Below, piece after piece: positions 37,173-45,788 of a stretch of DNA of 64,000 nt. This stretch comes from Thiomicrorhabdus sp. Kp2. GTDB taxonomy: Bacteria; Pseudomonadota; Gammaproteobacteria; Thiomicrospirales; Thiomicrospiraceae. A model generated the notes under the pieces. The model searched no databases, was not told the DNA's origin, and saw only the letters and a list, made by a program, of their open reading frames with translations. The first letter of the stretch is position 1; every line of letters starts with the position of its first letter. The stretch is from contig NZ_ARWI01000001.1 in the NCBI RefSeq assembly GCF_000478585.1, positions 2,418,001 through 2,482,000 of the forward strand, written 5' to 3'. A program made the translations under genes and the position numbers.

Positions 37173-37187
37173 TGTCCACTATGGACA
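37173..37187. promoter_or_regulatory. Inverted repeat TGTCCA-CTA-TGGACA
   Basis: A perfect 6-bp inverted repeat with a 3-bp centre in the 261-bp non-coding left end of the element. It could be the binding site of the element's ParB-like or ribbon-helix-helix protein. A tandem 11-bp duplication (TGTAACTAGGT twice) lies about 50 bp to its left. No gene was found in this stretch. Confidence 0.4.
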
Positions 37188-37314
37188 CCCAAGGTTCATC
37201 CCTTAGGTGCGTCAATCCCTTTGTTCATAGGGCTTACAAATGTTTCCAGGTGTTCCACTAAGTGTGCAAAAGTGTTCACTTTATGCCTATTCCCATTTAG
37301 GAATGTGTATATGG

Positions 37315-38169
37315 CTAAAAGTCAAAGGACACCTCAGGTTCTTCATCTGTAAAGTCCCATCCAAGCATCCTTTTAGCTAATTTTTCTTTAGTAGAATCAT
37401 CAAGTAACCGCCAGTCCTTTGAGTCCGTAAGTCTTGTCAGGGCTGTGCTTATTGTAATCTCAGCTTTGAGTTTAGCTTGCTCATAAGCATCTGTATCCGA
37501 GTCCAAGAGATGTTTATACTTAGTACTCATTAGTCTCCAAGGCTCTACACTAGGTTTATCCGAATTAATTTTATAGGAATACAGTTCGGCTTCCTCTTCT
37601 AGTAAATGTTTGACGGTCTTTCTCATCTTACCTAGGGTAGTTCTACCGACATTTCCCTCAAAGTGACTCGCTAGGTCTCTAAGTGACTTCTCTTTTAGTT
37701 CATCCCAATTCATCCAAAGGTTAATCCAGGTGGCCTGATATTTCTCTTGGGGTGTCATGTTTAAGGTGTCTTTTAAGTTAGTCTTAAGGGCATAGTCTTT
37801 GGCTTCTTTTCGGTCTATGTCTAGTAGTTCCTTACACCTTACTCTTTTGGTCGTTATTAAGCCTAATCTGTAGGCTTCCTTATAGGCTTGTAATCTGTGA
37901 TGCCCATCTATAACGGTGTACCTGGGTCTACCATCAGAACCTAGCTTTTCATCCTTGTGAACACTGATAGGGTCTAGGATTCCTCCTTGGCTTAAGGCCG
38001 TTGTGAGTCCCTCGATATGTTCTCTACTCTTGCTAAGGGCTTTACCTTTATTGGCACCGTTAGCTGTAAAGTCTCTCACTTGGTTTTCGCCTTTGATGAC
38101 ATCCCCCGAGATTCTCTCAAAGGATACTGTTAAGCGTTTAGATTTAGGCTTAAATGTTAGGTTGCTCAT
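37315..38169 (-). CDS. ParB/Srx-domain protein of the integrative element
   Basis: A 284-residue protein with a ParB N-terminal nuclease-like domain (about 20-125, including VIDGHHRLQAYK, a ParB-type catalytic/CTPase region) followed by a helix-turn-helix region (about 160-190, LRDLASHFEGNVGRTTLGKM). It has no ParA partner nearby. Its start overlaps the stop region of the 68-residue gene upstream by 20 bp, so the two form one unit. It may be a partition or copy-control protein of the element, or a regulator. Function is not proven. Confidence 0.8.
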   Translation of the reverse strand: MSNLTFKPKSKRLTVSFERISGDVIKGENQVRDFTANGANKGKALSKSREHIEGLTTALSQGGILDPISVHKDEKLGSDGRPRYTVIDGHHRLQAYKEAYRLGLITTKRVRCKELLDIDRKEAKDYALKTNLKDTLNMTPQEKYQATWINLWMNWDELKEKSLRDLASHFEGNVGRTTLGKMRKTVKHLLEEEAELYSYKINSDKPSVEPWRLMSTKYKHLLDSDTDAYEQAKLKAEITISTALTRLTDSKDWRLLDDSTKEKLAKRMLGWDFTDEEPEVSFDF

Positions 38170-38356
38170 TCTTTAGGTTTCCTCTTACAGTGTCATTCAT
38201 TTGTTGGTGTGCATTTGTAATTAACTCAGCGATAACTTGAGAGTTATCTAATGGTTTGCCTTGGTCGCTGTAGGCTCTCTGTATGTCCTTGAATTTGTCA
38301 AAGATAGACACAGGTAATCCAATGGTGCGAAAGACCTTAAAGTCTTTATTTTTCAT
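38150..38356 (-). CDS. Small ribbon-helix-helix-like protein
   Basis: A 68-residue protein starting MKNKDFKVFRTIGLPVSIFD, where a beta-strand-like basic start followed by two predicted helices (DKFKDIQRAYS and SQVIAELITNAHQQM) suits a ribbon-helix-helix DNA-binding fold. It lies upstream of the ParB-like gene and overlaps it by 20 bp. It may bind the element's control region. The assignment is by shape, not by a firm family match. Confidence 0.55.
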   Translation of the reverse strand: MKNKDFKVFRTIGLPVSIFDKFKDIQRAYSDQGKPLDNSQVIAELITNAHQQMNDTVRGNLKNEQPNI

Positions 38357-38609
38357 TGTGGTTCCTTAGGTTAGTTTATTGGTTAGATTTACAGGGGGTG
38401 AATAAGACACTTCAAAGCTTGCTTTTCTTTTCCCCTATAGGAAGTGTTTCCTTCCATAGGGAGCATATTGAAATACTAGGTAATAAAGCCGTAGGTTGCA
38501 AAGTGGTTTACCTAGAGGTGAAAAAGACCTTATGAGAGGCTTTTAGGTTCAGTGTTAGGTTGCTCCTGGAAAACCCCGTGGTGAGGCTCTCAGGAGCTTA
38601 CAGGCCTAT
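38357..38609. other. Non-coding stretch inside the element
   Basis: About 250 bp upstream of the ribbon-helix-helix-like gene. It contains a partly symmetric run, CCCTATAGGAA then TTCCTTCCATAGGG, near 38435-38462. It probably holds the promoter of the two-gene unit. No gene supported. Confidence 0.4.
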
Positions 38610-38810
38610 CTATTCTATTGAGTCTAATCTAAAGAAAAGCCCTGAGACTTCTACACAGGTATCGCCACTTTGTTCATACTGTTCTAGCAGTTGTATATTT
38701 GGTTTAACCATGGGTACTAAGGTAATCACACCAAGGTCACTGAGGAACTCAGGTGTAAGAGAGGTTGTTGCTATCTTGTTGGTTACTTCACATAGGTAAT
38801 GCTCAATCAT
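38610..38810 (-). CDS. 66-residue protein of unknown function
   Basis: A small element gene with a good ribosome binding site (AAAGGA before ATG 38810) on the same strand as its neighbours. The product has no signal peptide and no membrane segment. It is mildly acidic with one LSDLGVITLVPMV hydrophobic stretch. No family recognised. An overlapping plus-strand frame at 38560-38799 is judged spurious because it lacks a ribosome binding site. Confidence 0.55.
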   Translation of the reverse strand: MIEHYLCEVTNKIATTSLTPEFLSDLGVITLVPMVKPNIQLLEQYEQSGDTCVEVSGLFFRLDSIE

Positions 38811-39038
38811 AAGGTGTCCTTTGGCTCTTATAGGTTGTGTTAAGAGGTATTATGATACACAAAGATAATTCAAGGTAAAGCCTTATTTATCAATAAGTTA
38901 GATTCACAAAGGAGACTATAAAGTAGATAGGATAAAGTATACTTAGGGCTACTTTAGGTCGAAGTCTTACATGAACACTAGATGATACTTGTTCTCATTT
39001 GGAGAGCATAGAGGTGAGGGCTTTCGATACCATAGAGC

Positions 39039-39716
39039 TTAAAGGTCTAATCTTTTGATTAATCGACTAACTGTCATAGGTTTAAAGTCTTTACCCTGAG
39101 CGGTCTTATGACCTGAGGTGTTGAGAGCGTTAGCGATAGACTCTAGGCTCATTTGGTTTTTAACCATGGGGGTGAGTAGGCCTCTAAGTTTACTTGCAAA
39201 GATGTCCGCCTGGTCTCTTCTAGCCTGGTTAGCCTTAGCGGTAGAGCCTCTAAGTCCACCCTGGTTGTGAGGTCTTCCTTCTTTCTTGGCTCTCTCCCTA
39301 GCTTCAAGCATAGCGGCCTTGGTTCGCTTAGAGATAAACTCTCTTTCTTGTTCAGCTAAAGCTGCATAGATATGCAACTGAAACTTATCAGCATTGGGCA
39401 TTTGAGCCACTTTAAGATTTAACCCTTTGTCATCCATTAGGTTAGCCACAAAGGACACCTTACGGCTTAATCTATCCAGTTTAGCAACCAACAAAACCGC
39501 CCCCTCAGCTTTCGCTAATCTGATAGCCTCATTGAGTTCTTTTCTATCTGAGTTAGCCCCTGAGTCAATCTCTATGTACTCTGCCATGACTTCATAAGGT
39601 GTCCCTGAGTAGTTCTCTAGGTATAGCTGAATGTCTCGTTTCTGTGCATCCAGGCCAAGCCCAGAATCTCCTTGCTTCTTGGTTGATACACGATAGTAAG
39701 TCACATACTTAATCAC
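39039..39716 (-). CDS. Serine recombinase (resolvase/invertase family)
   Basis: A 225-residue small serine recombinase. The catalytic Ser is at residue 11 in YYRVSTKKQ, and the resolvase domain continues to about residue 150 (QEREFISKRTKAAMLEARERAKKEG). A C-terminal helix-turn-helix follows (about 175-220, SLESIANALNTSGHKTAQGKDFKPMTVSRLI would span it). Such proteins resolve dimers or invert segments, and might work together with the ParB-like protein in maintenance of the element. No inverted res-like sites were identified by eye. Confidence 0.88.
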   Translation of the reverse strand: MIKYVTYYRVSTKKQGDSGLGLDAQKRDIQLYLENYSGTPYEVMAEYIEIDSGANSDRKELNEAIRLAKAEGAVLLVAKLDRLSRKVSFVANLMDDKGLNLKVAQMPNADKFQLHIYAALAEQEREFISKRTKAAMLEARERAKKEGRPHNQGGLRGSTAKANQARRDQADIFASKLRGLLTPMVKNQMSLESIANALNTSGHKTAQGKDFKPMTVSRLIKRLDL

Positions 39717-39945
39717 TGTTAATAGTCCTTATAAGGTAGTTGATAACAGTCTATCATTAAGTTTTAACAAAATGCAAGGTTCGTTGTGCATGTTATGAAG
39801 TGAAAGGTTAAGGGACTCCTAGGCTAAAAAGCACCCCCATGGGGTTTGTTAAACGGTCATTTCAAAAAGAGGGAGTAAAGGGTGTTGTAGTCGTCGTGGT
39901 AGTTGTGTTAGTATTTTTACTTGTTTTAATAAAAGGAGGCGTTTA

Positions 39946-40365
39946 ATGCCCTCTAAATTCGTAGTAAGTTTGGCTTTGGTAATGTCTTTGAATGCTTTAG
40001 TTGTTAAAGCTGAGCAGGTCTCACTATCCTTTAATAACCTAAAGGGTATGGGGTGTTATTCAACTGCTCCAGTGGGTTGCTCTGAGGATAAGTTATTAAA
40101 TCCTTTGACGGCTACTTTGTTTAAGAATGCTAAAGGTGATAAGAAGTTATTGATGGGAAGTATGGAGTACGAAAGTGTTCCTTCTCCTAGTAAAGATGCT
40201 CTGATTTTTCTTGGCTTGGATGCAAATCCTGAGAAGGGATGGGCAGTCCTCGAGTTAGTCTCTATTGATGTTAAGAACAGAAAAGTTTCAATAGTCGGTA
40301 CTCGTTCAACTTCTGTTTTTGAGAAGCCGATTTACCAACTCATGGGGGATTTGAGTTTTGAATAA
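39946..40365 (+). CDS. Small predicted exported protein, element cargo 1
   Basis: A 139-residue protein with a signal peptide (about residues 1-22, cleavage after VKA) and a mature part containing two cysteines (GMGCYSTAPVGCSEDK), predicted mostly as beta strands. GGAGGC lies before ATG 39946. It is the first of two plus-strand genes, opposite to all recombination genes, and overlaps the second by 8 bp. No family recognised. As the only genes not tied to mobility, this pair is the probable cargo. Confidence 0.7.
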   Translation: MPSKFVVSLALVMSLNALVVKAEQVSLSFNNLKGMGCYSTAPVGCSEDKLLNPLTATLFKNAKGDKKLLMGSMEYESVPSPSKDALIFLGLDANPEKGWAVLELVSIDVKNRKVSIVGTRSTSVFEKPIYQLMGDLSFE

Positions 40366-40735
40366 GTTGATTATGTTTTTAGGATTGCTGTTGGTTGTAC
40401 CGTTTGCATACGGAGGTGTTTTTTCGTGGGGTTGTTTATATAACTCAACGGCATCATCTAAGGGGCTTAGTGATATATCAGCTAACCCTTTTAAACTTGA
40501 GTTTAAGTTGGATACTGTGACTAAAAAGGCCTTTGTGGTTGGGAATAATGGTTTATCTGAGGTTCAATATTGGTCAGGTGATAAAGGCATAACCTTCCTG
40601 GAATCTCTTACTTCGGGAGGGATGCAGACAACAGTTATAAGTGATAAAGGACAATCTGTTCACAGTCGGGGTACAATCATTGTTAACCTGGTTCCAAGTC
40701 AATATTATGGTGTATGCAAAGTAACAAGTGATTAA
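40358..40735 (+). CDS. Small predicted exported protein, element cargo 2
   Basis: A 125-residue protein starting at TTG 40358, chosen because it gives a normal signal peptide (MNKLIMFLGLLLVV, cleavage after AYG) and has GGGGGA 8 nt upstream. It overlaps cargo gene 1 by 8 bp. The mature protein contains cysteines in WGCLYN and VCKV that could form a disulfide bond. No family recognised. With its partner it may form a secreted or periplasmic pair; a toxin-immunity or inhibitor role is only a possibility. Confidence 0.65.
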   Translation: MNKLIMFLGLLLVVPFAYGGVFSWGCLYNSTASSKGLSDISANPFKLEFKLDTVTKKAFVVGNNGLSEVQYWSGDKGITFLESLTSGGMQTTVISDKGQSVHSRGTIIVNLVPSQYYGVCKVTSD

Positions 40736-40795
40736 CTAATAACTGTTGATGTGAGTTAGTTCTTTATTGGTGATTGTTTACTTATGGTTAAAATT

Positions 40796-42076
40796 TTAAA
40801 TCTTTGGTATTGCCGTAACAGCCTCATAAAGTATATCAAGCCCATACCCGTGAAAGTAAGTTTGGTAACTCTCAGTGCGGATTGTTCTTGTGTGGCCTGT
40901 CAACCAGTCAACTAAATGAGGTTGTTCTCGTAAATGGTTATGCAGGGTTGTACTAAAGGTATGTCTTAGACTGTGTAAGGAGTGGCTCTCCGCAAATTCT
41001 TTTCCATATAGTTTGATTGTGGTTTTGAGTCTATGGGTGCCGAAGGTGTTCGGGGCAAAGTCAAAACCGTTGAAACCTTCTAAGTGAGGCTCAAGCTCAG
41101 GGTGTATAGGGATGTAACGTGTAGCGTTCACGGTCTTACCCTCACCATTAGGAGCAATGGAAAAACATTTGATGTTCCCTTTTTCTGATTCCTTCATGAC
41201 GATACTAGAGGCTGAAAGTTTAAATAGCTCTTCTCTTCGTATCCCTGTGTAATAAGCAATACGCCATACAAGCTTAAACTTCTCAGGTAATGCCTCTAAA
41301 ATTGCACTAGCCTCTGAAACACTAAAAGCTTCTCTGTGTTTGGTTCTTTTAGTTGAAAGGTTAGGTTCCAAGAAAGGGTTGTTACTGGTCACCATGTTTT
41401 TACGTTTAACCGTTCTAAAAATAGATGATAGGGCTGTAATATCGTTCTTAACTGTTTTTGGAGTGACGGTGCTTAACCTGTGTTCAATAAAGTCATCAAC
41501 GGTTTGGGTATCTATCCAGTCAAGCTCAATGTCTGCAACACCTAAGAACGTAATGAATTGGCTTACAGCGTTATCAAAGCTGTTGATATATCTTTGAGCT
41601 TGCCCATTAGCTTTGGCTTTACTTCTAGCAATCTCAAGAGCTTGTAAAAGGGTGGCTTTGATGGGTGCCTTTGTTTTACCTCTAGCTCTATCTATGTAGG
41701 CTTTAAAGGCTAGTATCATAGGGTCTTTCTTGTATGCAGGGTCTAGTCGTCCACCAAGGTCATAAGTGTCTTCAAGGCTATCTAAAGCACACCAAAGGTT
41801 TTCTAATTTGTCATCAGTTGCGGTCGCAGGGTGTCCTTCATCTTCAACAAGTTGTCTGTACGCCTCCTCATATTCAGAGATTAAGTCACCTCTAATGATG
41901 GCTTCAAGTTTGGCGTCTTCTGCATCTCTCAATTTGAGAGCTACTTGAAGTGAATCGGTCTTTAATGATTTGCGTATGACCTTCTTGCCTGTAAATTTAG
42001 GATGGTCTTTTAGTTCTGCGGGGACTCTTCTTTGATAAGTCCAGGTATTGAATTGTTTGGTTAGGTGTTTCGGCAT
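40796..42076 (-). CDS. Tyrosine site-specific integrase
   Basis: A 426-residue phage-type integrase. N-terminal arm-binding region (MPKHLTKQFNTWTYQRRVP), SAM-like core-binding domain (about 145-235), and a catalytic domain with the tetrad visible: Arg in YYTGIRREELF, HSLRH, then the His of LTGHT and the Tyr in ESYQTYFHG. It reads from the right end of the element inward to it. The attR lies 90 bp upstream. This gene is almost certainly responsible for insertion in tRNA-Pro. Confidence 0.93.
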   Translation of the reverse strand: MPKHLTKQFNTWTYQRRVPAELKDHPKFTGKKVIRKSLKTDSLQVALKLRDAEDAKLEAIIRGDLISEYEEAYRQLVEDEGHPATATDDKLENLWCALDSLEDTYDLGGRLDPAYKKDPMILAFKAYIDRARGKTKAPIKATLLQALEIARSKAKANGQAQRYINSFDNAVSQFITFLGVADIELDWIDTQTVDDFIEHRLSTVTPKTVKNDITALSSIFRTVKRKNMVTSNNPFLEPNLSTKRTKHREAFSVSEASAILEALPEKFKLVWRIAYYTGIRREELFKLSASSIVMKESEKGNIKCFSIAPNGEGKTVNATRYIPIHPELEPHLEGFNGFDFAPNTFGTHRLKTTIKLYGKEFAESHSLHSLRHTFSTTLHNHLREQPHLVDWLTGHTRTIRTESYQTYFHGYGLDILYEAVTAIPKI

Positions 42077-42165
42077 GATTCACTGGTGTATGTAACTAGA
42101 TATTGTACACAGTAAACCCTTTATGTCCAGTGTTTAGGGGACGGGGAAAGGAGGTCGGCTACAGT

Positions 42166-42188
42166 TTCAAATCCTGTCATTCCGACCA
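42166..42188. repeat. attR: duplicated 3' end of tRNA-Pro
   Basis: Exact copy of the 23 bases at 37031-37053. The bases before it do not continue the tRNA, so it is a partial tRNA remnant that marks the right end of the element. Confidence 0.93.
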
Positions 42189-42245
42189 CTCTTTTTCTAT
42201 AACCATTATCAATTTCTTTTTTACTGATTTGTAAGCCTTTCTTGA

Positions 42246-42392
42246 TTAATGTTTACGTTTTTTCTGTTCAATCTCTAATTGAATCATCTCTTTTAATAGA
42301 GAGGTTGCGCGCTCTTCATCATGCTTAAGGTTGGCTTTTAATAAGTGCTTCCATGTTTTATTTAATTTTTTTTCTAACTTTGAATTTTCCAT
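42246..42392 (-). CDS. 48-residue basic helical protein of unknown function
   Basis: Short gene starting ATG 42392 with GGAG 7 nt upstream. The product is highly charged (ENSKLEKKLNKTWKHLLK at the start, EQKKRKH at the end) and predicted as one long helix. It lies outside the element, between attR and the ABC transporter. No family recognised. Confidence 0.5.
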   Translation of the reverse strand: MENSKLEKKLNKTWKHLLKANLKHDEERATSLLKEMIQLEIEQKKRKH

Positions 42393-42536
42393 AACTAAAC
42401 TCCATTTAATGTATGAGTTAGTTATATATTATTACTATTTGTGTCAAATATCAAATTTTTCAATGAAAAAACATAAGTATAGACCGAGGTTTGAACACGG
42501 ATTTTAAAAATTAAAGGTAGTTATTTATCTGTTTTA

Positions 42537-42546
42537 GCAGGCCTGG
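42537..42546. repeat. Palindrome-family site GCAGGCCTGG
   Basis: One-base variant of the decamer, 35 bp downstream of the 3' end of the minus-strand ABC permease gene. Confidence 0.6.
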
Positions 42547-42580
42547 TGAAAGGCTGGCTTCTACATTTGTTTGTATATGT

Positions 42581-45073
42581 TTAACTATTTGTTAAATAAC
42601 GTTTGAGTTTTTGAGGGCTTTGCTGGATATAACCCCATTGAGTAACTAAACCAATAAGTAAAAACAGTCCGCTACCAACAAGAACACTCAGTAGCCATAA
42701 AGAAATATCTAAAGAAGGCGATGTTTTCAGTAAGTAGAGACTGATTAAAATACTCGCTATTTGTGCAAAACTGGCTGCTAAAACGCCTGCGAGTCCTCCT
42801 AAAAAGACAAATTCAGTTAAACCAATCTTAATTATCTCTTTATTCTGTGCGCCCAGGGTTCTGAGTAACAGCCAGCTTTGTATACGCGACTGCTGACTGG
42901 CTAAGGTGGCTGTAAAGAGTACCCCTATGCTTGCAAGAAGCGTAAAAGCATATAACGCAGAAACCGCCCAGCTTGCTTGGTTCATAATGTCTTGAATTTG
43001 TTGCATGATTTTTCGTACATCAATCAACATCACGCCAGGTGTTTCAATAGCAAGTTGTTTGGTTAGCTTAGGGGTTATTTCTGTATTTTCTGCTGGAATG
43101 TGAAAATTACTCAAATAAGAGAGTGGGAGATCGATACCTTCAACGGGTTGAATGATAAAGAAAAAATTCAATTGAAAGCTTTGCCAATCGACTTTTCGAA
43201 GACTACTAACCTGATAGGTGTAATCTTGCCCCGAGATATTAAACGTTAATTTATCATCAATATGAATATTGAAGAGTTCTGCAATGCTTTCTTCAACAGA
43301 AACAAAAGGCAGTTGAGTCACTTTGCTACTTTGTGTCACGATTATATTATGAGAGGGAAGACGGTTTAATACCGCAATATTGGCTTCTCGCTGTAATAAA
43401 CGTTTACCACGTTCGCTTTCTTGTTGGCTAGCGAGTATTTCTTTGTTATTAATTTTAGTTAAGCGCCCTCTAACCATCGGGGCTTCAGTTTTGTTTGGGA
43501 TAGTTATTAAGAGGTTATCCACAGCTTCTTTTTGGTCTGGCTGAATATTCATAACAAAGGCATTAGGAGTGTTGCTTGGTAAAGACGCTTGCCAGTTATA
43601 GAGTAAATCTTGTCTGACAAAAGTCATTAGCATTAACACAAAGAGCACCATGCCAACTGAAACCAGCTGAATTTGTACCAGGCCTGGCTCTTTATTGAGA
43701 TTAGAAAGTGCGATTTTGAACCAACCATGACTGTATTTTTGCAGGACATTTAAAAACTTAAGCAGCAGCAAAGAAGCTAGGAACAGTAAAATACTGAAGG
43801 CAATAATCCCTAATAAAATCCAAATAATTGCATTGATATTGAGCATTAAGCTAATCAGAGTGAGTAATAAAAAGAAACTCACCAACCAATGCACATAGCC
43901 TGTTTGACTCGGCACCGATTTTAGTATTTGTATAGGCGGTGTTTTTAGTGCACTTTGAAATGCTTGCCAGGCAAAAGTCCATAAGACCAAAATGCCACTC
44001 AAAAATCCAATTGATAAAGCGGGGATTGGGTTAGCTGTGACCAAAGGGGTAAAAAAGTTTTCTAAATAAGGGTGAATTATAAGAGAAATTAAATATCCCA
44101 AGAAGGCACCTATCGCGCTGCTAAACACCGCAATCCAGGTTAATTGAAAGGCAAATAGCCGAGTCATTTTGCCATTGCTTGCGCCAAATGCTCTCATTAA
44201 TGCCATGCTATTTTTCCAACGAGTTAAATAAAATCGGCTGGCAATCAGTATGGACATACCCGCAACTAAAATAGCAGAGAGTGCAGAGAGGTCTAAAAAT
44301 AACCAAGCCGTTTCTAGGGAGTTACCTAAATCCTCAGAAGGAGCTTGTGCGGAGATTAGTTGCCAATGAGGTTGTTGGTTTTTTTGAATGAGCTTAGCAA
44401 ACTTTTGCACATTTTTATCCGCTCCTGCAACATTAAGAGCGTAGCTAACGCGGCTGCCAGGGCCTATTAGCTCTGTTTGATTAAGTGCTGTAAGTGGTAG
44501 CCAAACTTGCGGAGCAAAACTTGCCATTGGATTAGTAACTTGAGGGCTTTCAACGGTACCTGCCAATGAAAATTTTTGTGTGCCTAATGTTATTTGTGAA
44601 GATGCATCCAATTGCATTAACGAGATTAACTTAGGTTCTACCCACACACTTTGGTTATTCAGCATTTTAAATGGTAATGCATCGTTCGATATTAATTGAC
44701 CTCGCAGAGGTTGATTGGCCGAGATACCTTTTAGCTGTATGAGTTGAAACTTTTGTTCACCGTTGGTATTTTCTGCCAATGCCATTGTGACTAGAGAGGT
44801 TGCCTGTGAAGTTTTTAGGCCTAGTTTCTCGGCTTCTAGCTGCCATTTGCTCTCAATTGGGCGAGAACTTTGAATGACAAAGTCTGCACCAAGAGATTCT
44901 GCCGCTTTTCGCAACATACTTTGTTGTACAGATTCACCAAGTTGTTTGACCACGGTTACGGTTGTGCTTGCAATAATAACCGCAATGATGAGCCATAACC
45001 AATCGCCTTTTTTTAGGCTACGAAAAAACCATTTTGAAGCGGTACTGGCTTCTTGTTTTATTGTGTTAAGCAT
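42581..45073 (-). CDS. FtsX-family ABC transporter permease (YbbP type)
   Basis: An 830-residue inner-membrane permease with a cytoplasmic N-terminal helix, a large periplasmic domain (about 55-250), and two FtsX-like domains with several helices each (about 260-390 and 700-820), separated by further helices near 395-490. The duplicated-FtsX size is typical of YbbP, partner of YbbA. It begins 10 bp after the ATPase gene, so they form a two-gene transporter. The family moves lipids or acts on lipoproteins or peptides at the envelope; the substrate is undefined. An in-frame CCAGGCCTGG at 43678 encodes Pro-Gly-Leu. Confidence 0.88.
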   Translation of the reverse strand: MLNTIKQEASTASKWFFRSLKKGDWLWLIIAVIIASTTVTVVKQLGESVQQSMLRKAAESLGADFVIQSSRPIESKWQLEAEKLGLKTSQATSLVTMALAENTNGEQKFQLIQLKGISANQPLRGQLISNDALPFKMLNNQSVWVEPKLISLMQLDASSQITLGTQKFSLAGTVESPQVTNPMASFAPQVWLPLTALNQTELIGPGSRVSYALNVAGADKNVQKFAKLIQKNQQPHWQLISAQAPSEDLGNSLETAWLFLDLSALSAILVAGMSILIASRFYLTRWKNSMALMRAFGASNGKMTRLFAFQLTWIAVFSSAIGAFLGYLISLIIHPYLENFFTPLVTANPIPALSIGFLSGILVLWTFAWQAFQSALKTPPIQILKSVPSQTGYVHWLVSFFLLLTLISLMLNINAIIWILLGIIAFSILLFLASLLLLKFLNVLQKYSHGWFKIALSNLNKEPGLVQIQLVSVGMVLFVLMLMTFVRQDLLYNWQASLPSNTPNAFVMNIQPDQKEAVDNLLITIPNKTEAPMVRGRLTKINNKEILASQQESERGKRLLQREANIAVLNRLPSHNIIVTQSSKVTQLPFVSVEESIAELFNIHIDDKLTFNISGQDYTYQVSSLRKVDWQSFQLNFFFIIQPVEGIDLPLSYLSNFHIPAENTEITPKLTKQLAIETPGVMLIDVRKIMQQIQDIMNQASWAVSALYAFTLLASIGVLFTATLASQQSRIQSWLLLRTLGAQNKEIIKIGLTEFVFLGGLAGVLAASFAQIASILISLYLLKTSPSLDISLWLLSVLVGSGLFLLIGLVTQWGYIQQSPQKLKRYLTNS

Positions 45074-45083
45074 TGGTTAATCC

Positions 45084-45788
45084 CTAAGAAGACTGTTCTA
45101 TTAACTGGCCATTGGTTAAGTGATAGACTTTTTGACAAGTCTGAGCAAACTCAGTGTCATGAGTCACCAGAATCAGCGTGGTTTTTAAGGTGCGATTTAG
45201 CTCAAATAGTAAAGCTTGAATTTGTTGGGCGGTTTCTTCGTCTAAGTTACCTGTTGGTTCATCCGCAAAGAGTATTTTAGGTTCTGTGACAAAAGCGCGG
45301 GCAATTGCAACGCGTTGCTGTTCGCCACCTGAAAGTTCTGCAGGTCGGTGGTTTGCTCTATTTGCCAACCCAACTTGTTCAAGCGCCTTGTGTGCTTTTT
45401 CATTGGCATTATTTATATCAAATAACTCTAGTGGCATTAATACATTTTCTAAGGCCGTCATGCTGGGCATTAATTGAAAATTTTGAAAGATAAAACCCAC
45501 TTGTTGTGCTCTGATTTGCGCACGCTCATCTTCAGAGCAAGCATTAATGGTTTGGCCAAGTAGACTCACTTTTCCTGACGTGGCAGATTCAAGCCCTGCC
45601 ATTAAAGAAAGCAGCGTTGATTTTCCAGAGCCAGAACGACCTACAATAGCAATGACTTCTTCAGGCTGGACTCTTAAGTCACAGGCTTTTATGATATCTA
45701 AAACCTCTGAATCAGAAGGGATCTGATAATGCACATTTTGCAGTTCAATTACATAATTAATTTCTTTAGTAGGGTTGCTGGCACTCAT
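45084..45788 (-). CDS. ABC transporter ATP-binding protein (LolD/YbbA type)
   Basis: A 234-residue ATPase with Walker [10 protein letters not shown], signature [14 protein letters not shown], Walker B ILFADEP and the His switch LVTHD. The segment [16 protein letters not shown] is typical of the LolD/MacB/YbbA subgroup. It pairs with the FtsX-family permease gene 10 bp downstream. In E. coli the ybbA-ybbP pair stands divergent from tesA, and the same arrangement is present here. Confidence 0.92.
   Translation of the reverse strand: MSASNPTKEINYVIELQNVHYQIPSDSEVLDIIKACDLRVQPEEVIAIVGRSGSGKSTLLSLMAGLESATSGKVSLLGQTINACSEDERAQIRAQQVGFIFQNFQLMPSMTALENVLMPLELFDINNANEKAHKALEQVGLANRANHRPAELSGGEQQRVAIARAFVTEPKILFADEPTGNLDEETAQQIQALLFELNRTLKTTLILVTHDTEFAQTCQKVYHLTNGQLIEQSS

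Larger units (their letters stand above)
37054..42188. mobile_element. 5.1-kb integrative element in tRNA-Pro(GGG)
   Basis: Bounded on the left by the 3' end of tRNA-Pro and on the right by an exact 23-bp copy of it. The tyrosine integrase gene lies 90 bp from the right end. Other contents are a serine recombinase, a ParB-like protein, a small ribbon-helix-helix-like protein, a 66-residue unknown protein and two small exported proteins. No capsid, conjugation, replication-initiator or restriction genes were recognised. The genome's repeated palindrome core is absent. This looks like a small satellite or plasmid-like integrative element, and mobility must depend on these recombinases or on helpers. 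Confidence 0.9.

Noticed and set aside
38560-38799. 79-residue plus-strand frame inside the element
   Set aside because: It overlaps a minus-strand frame that has a good ribosome binding site and agrees in direction with its neighbours. The plus-strand frame has none.
42166-42188. A second tRNA-Pro gene at the right end of the element
   Set aside because: Only the last 23 bases of the tRNA are present; the upstream arms are missing. It is the attR duplication.
37054-42188. Prophage
   Set aside because: No capsid, portal, terminase, tail or lysis gene was recognised and the size is only 5.1 kb.
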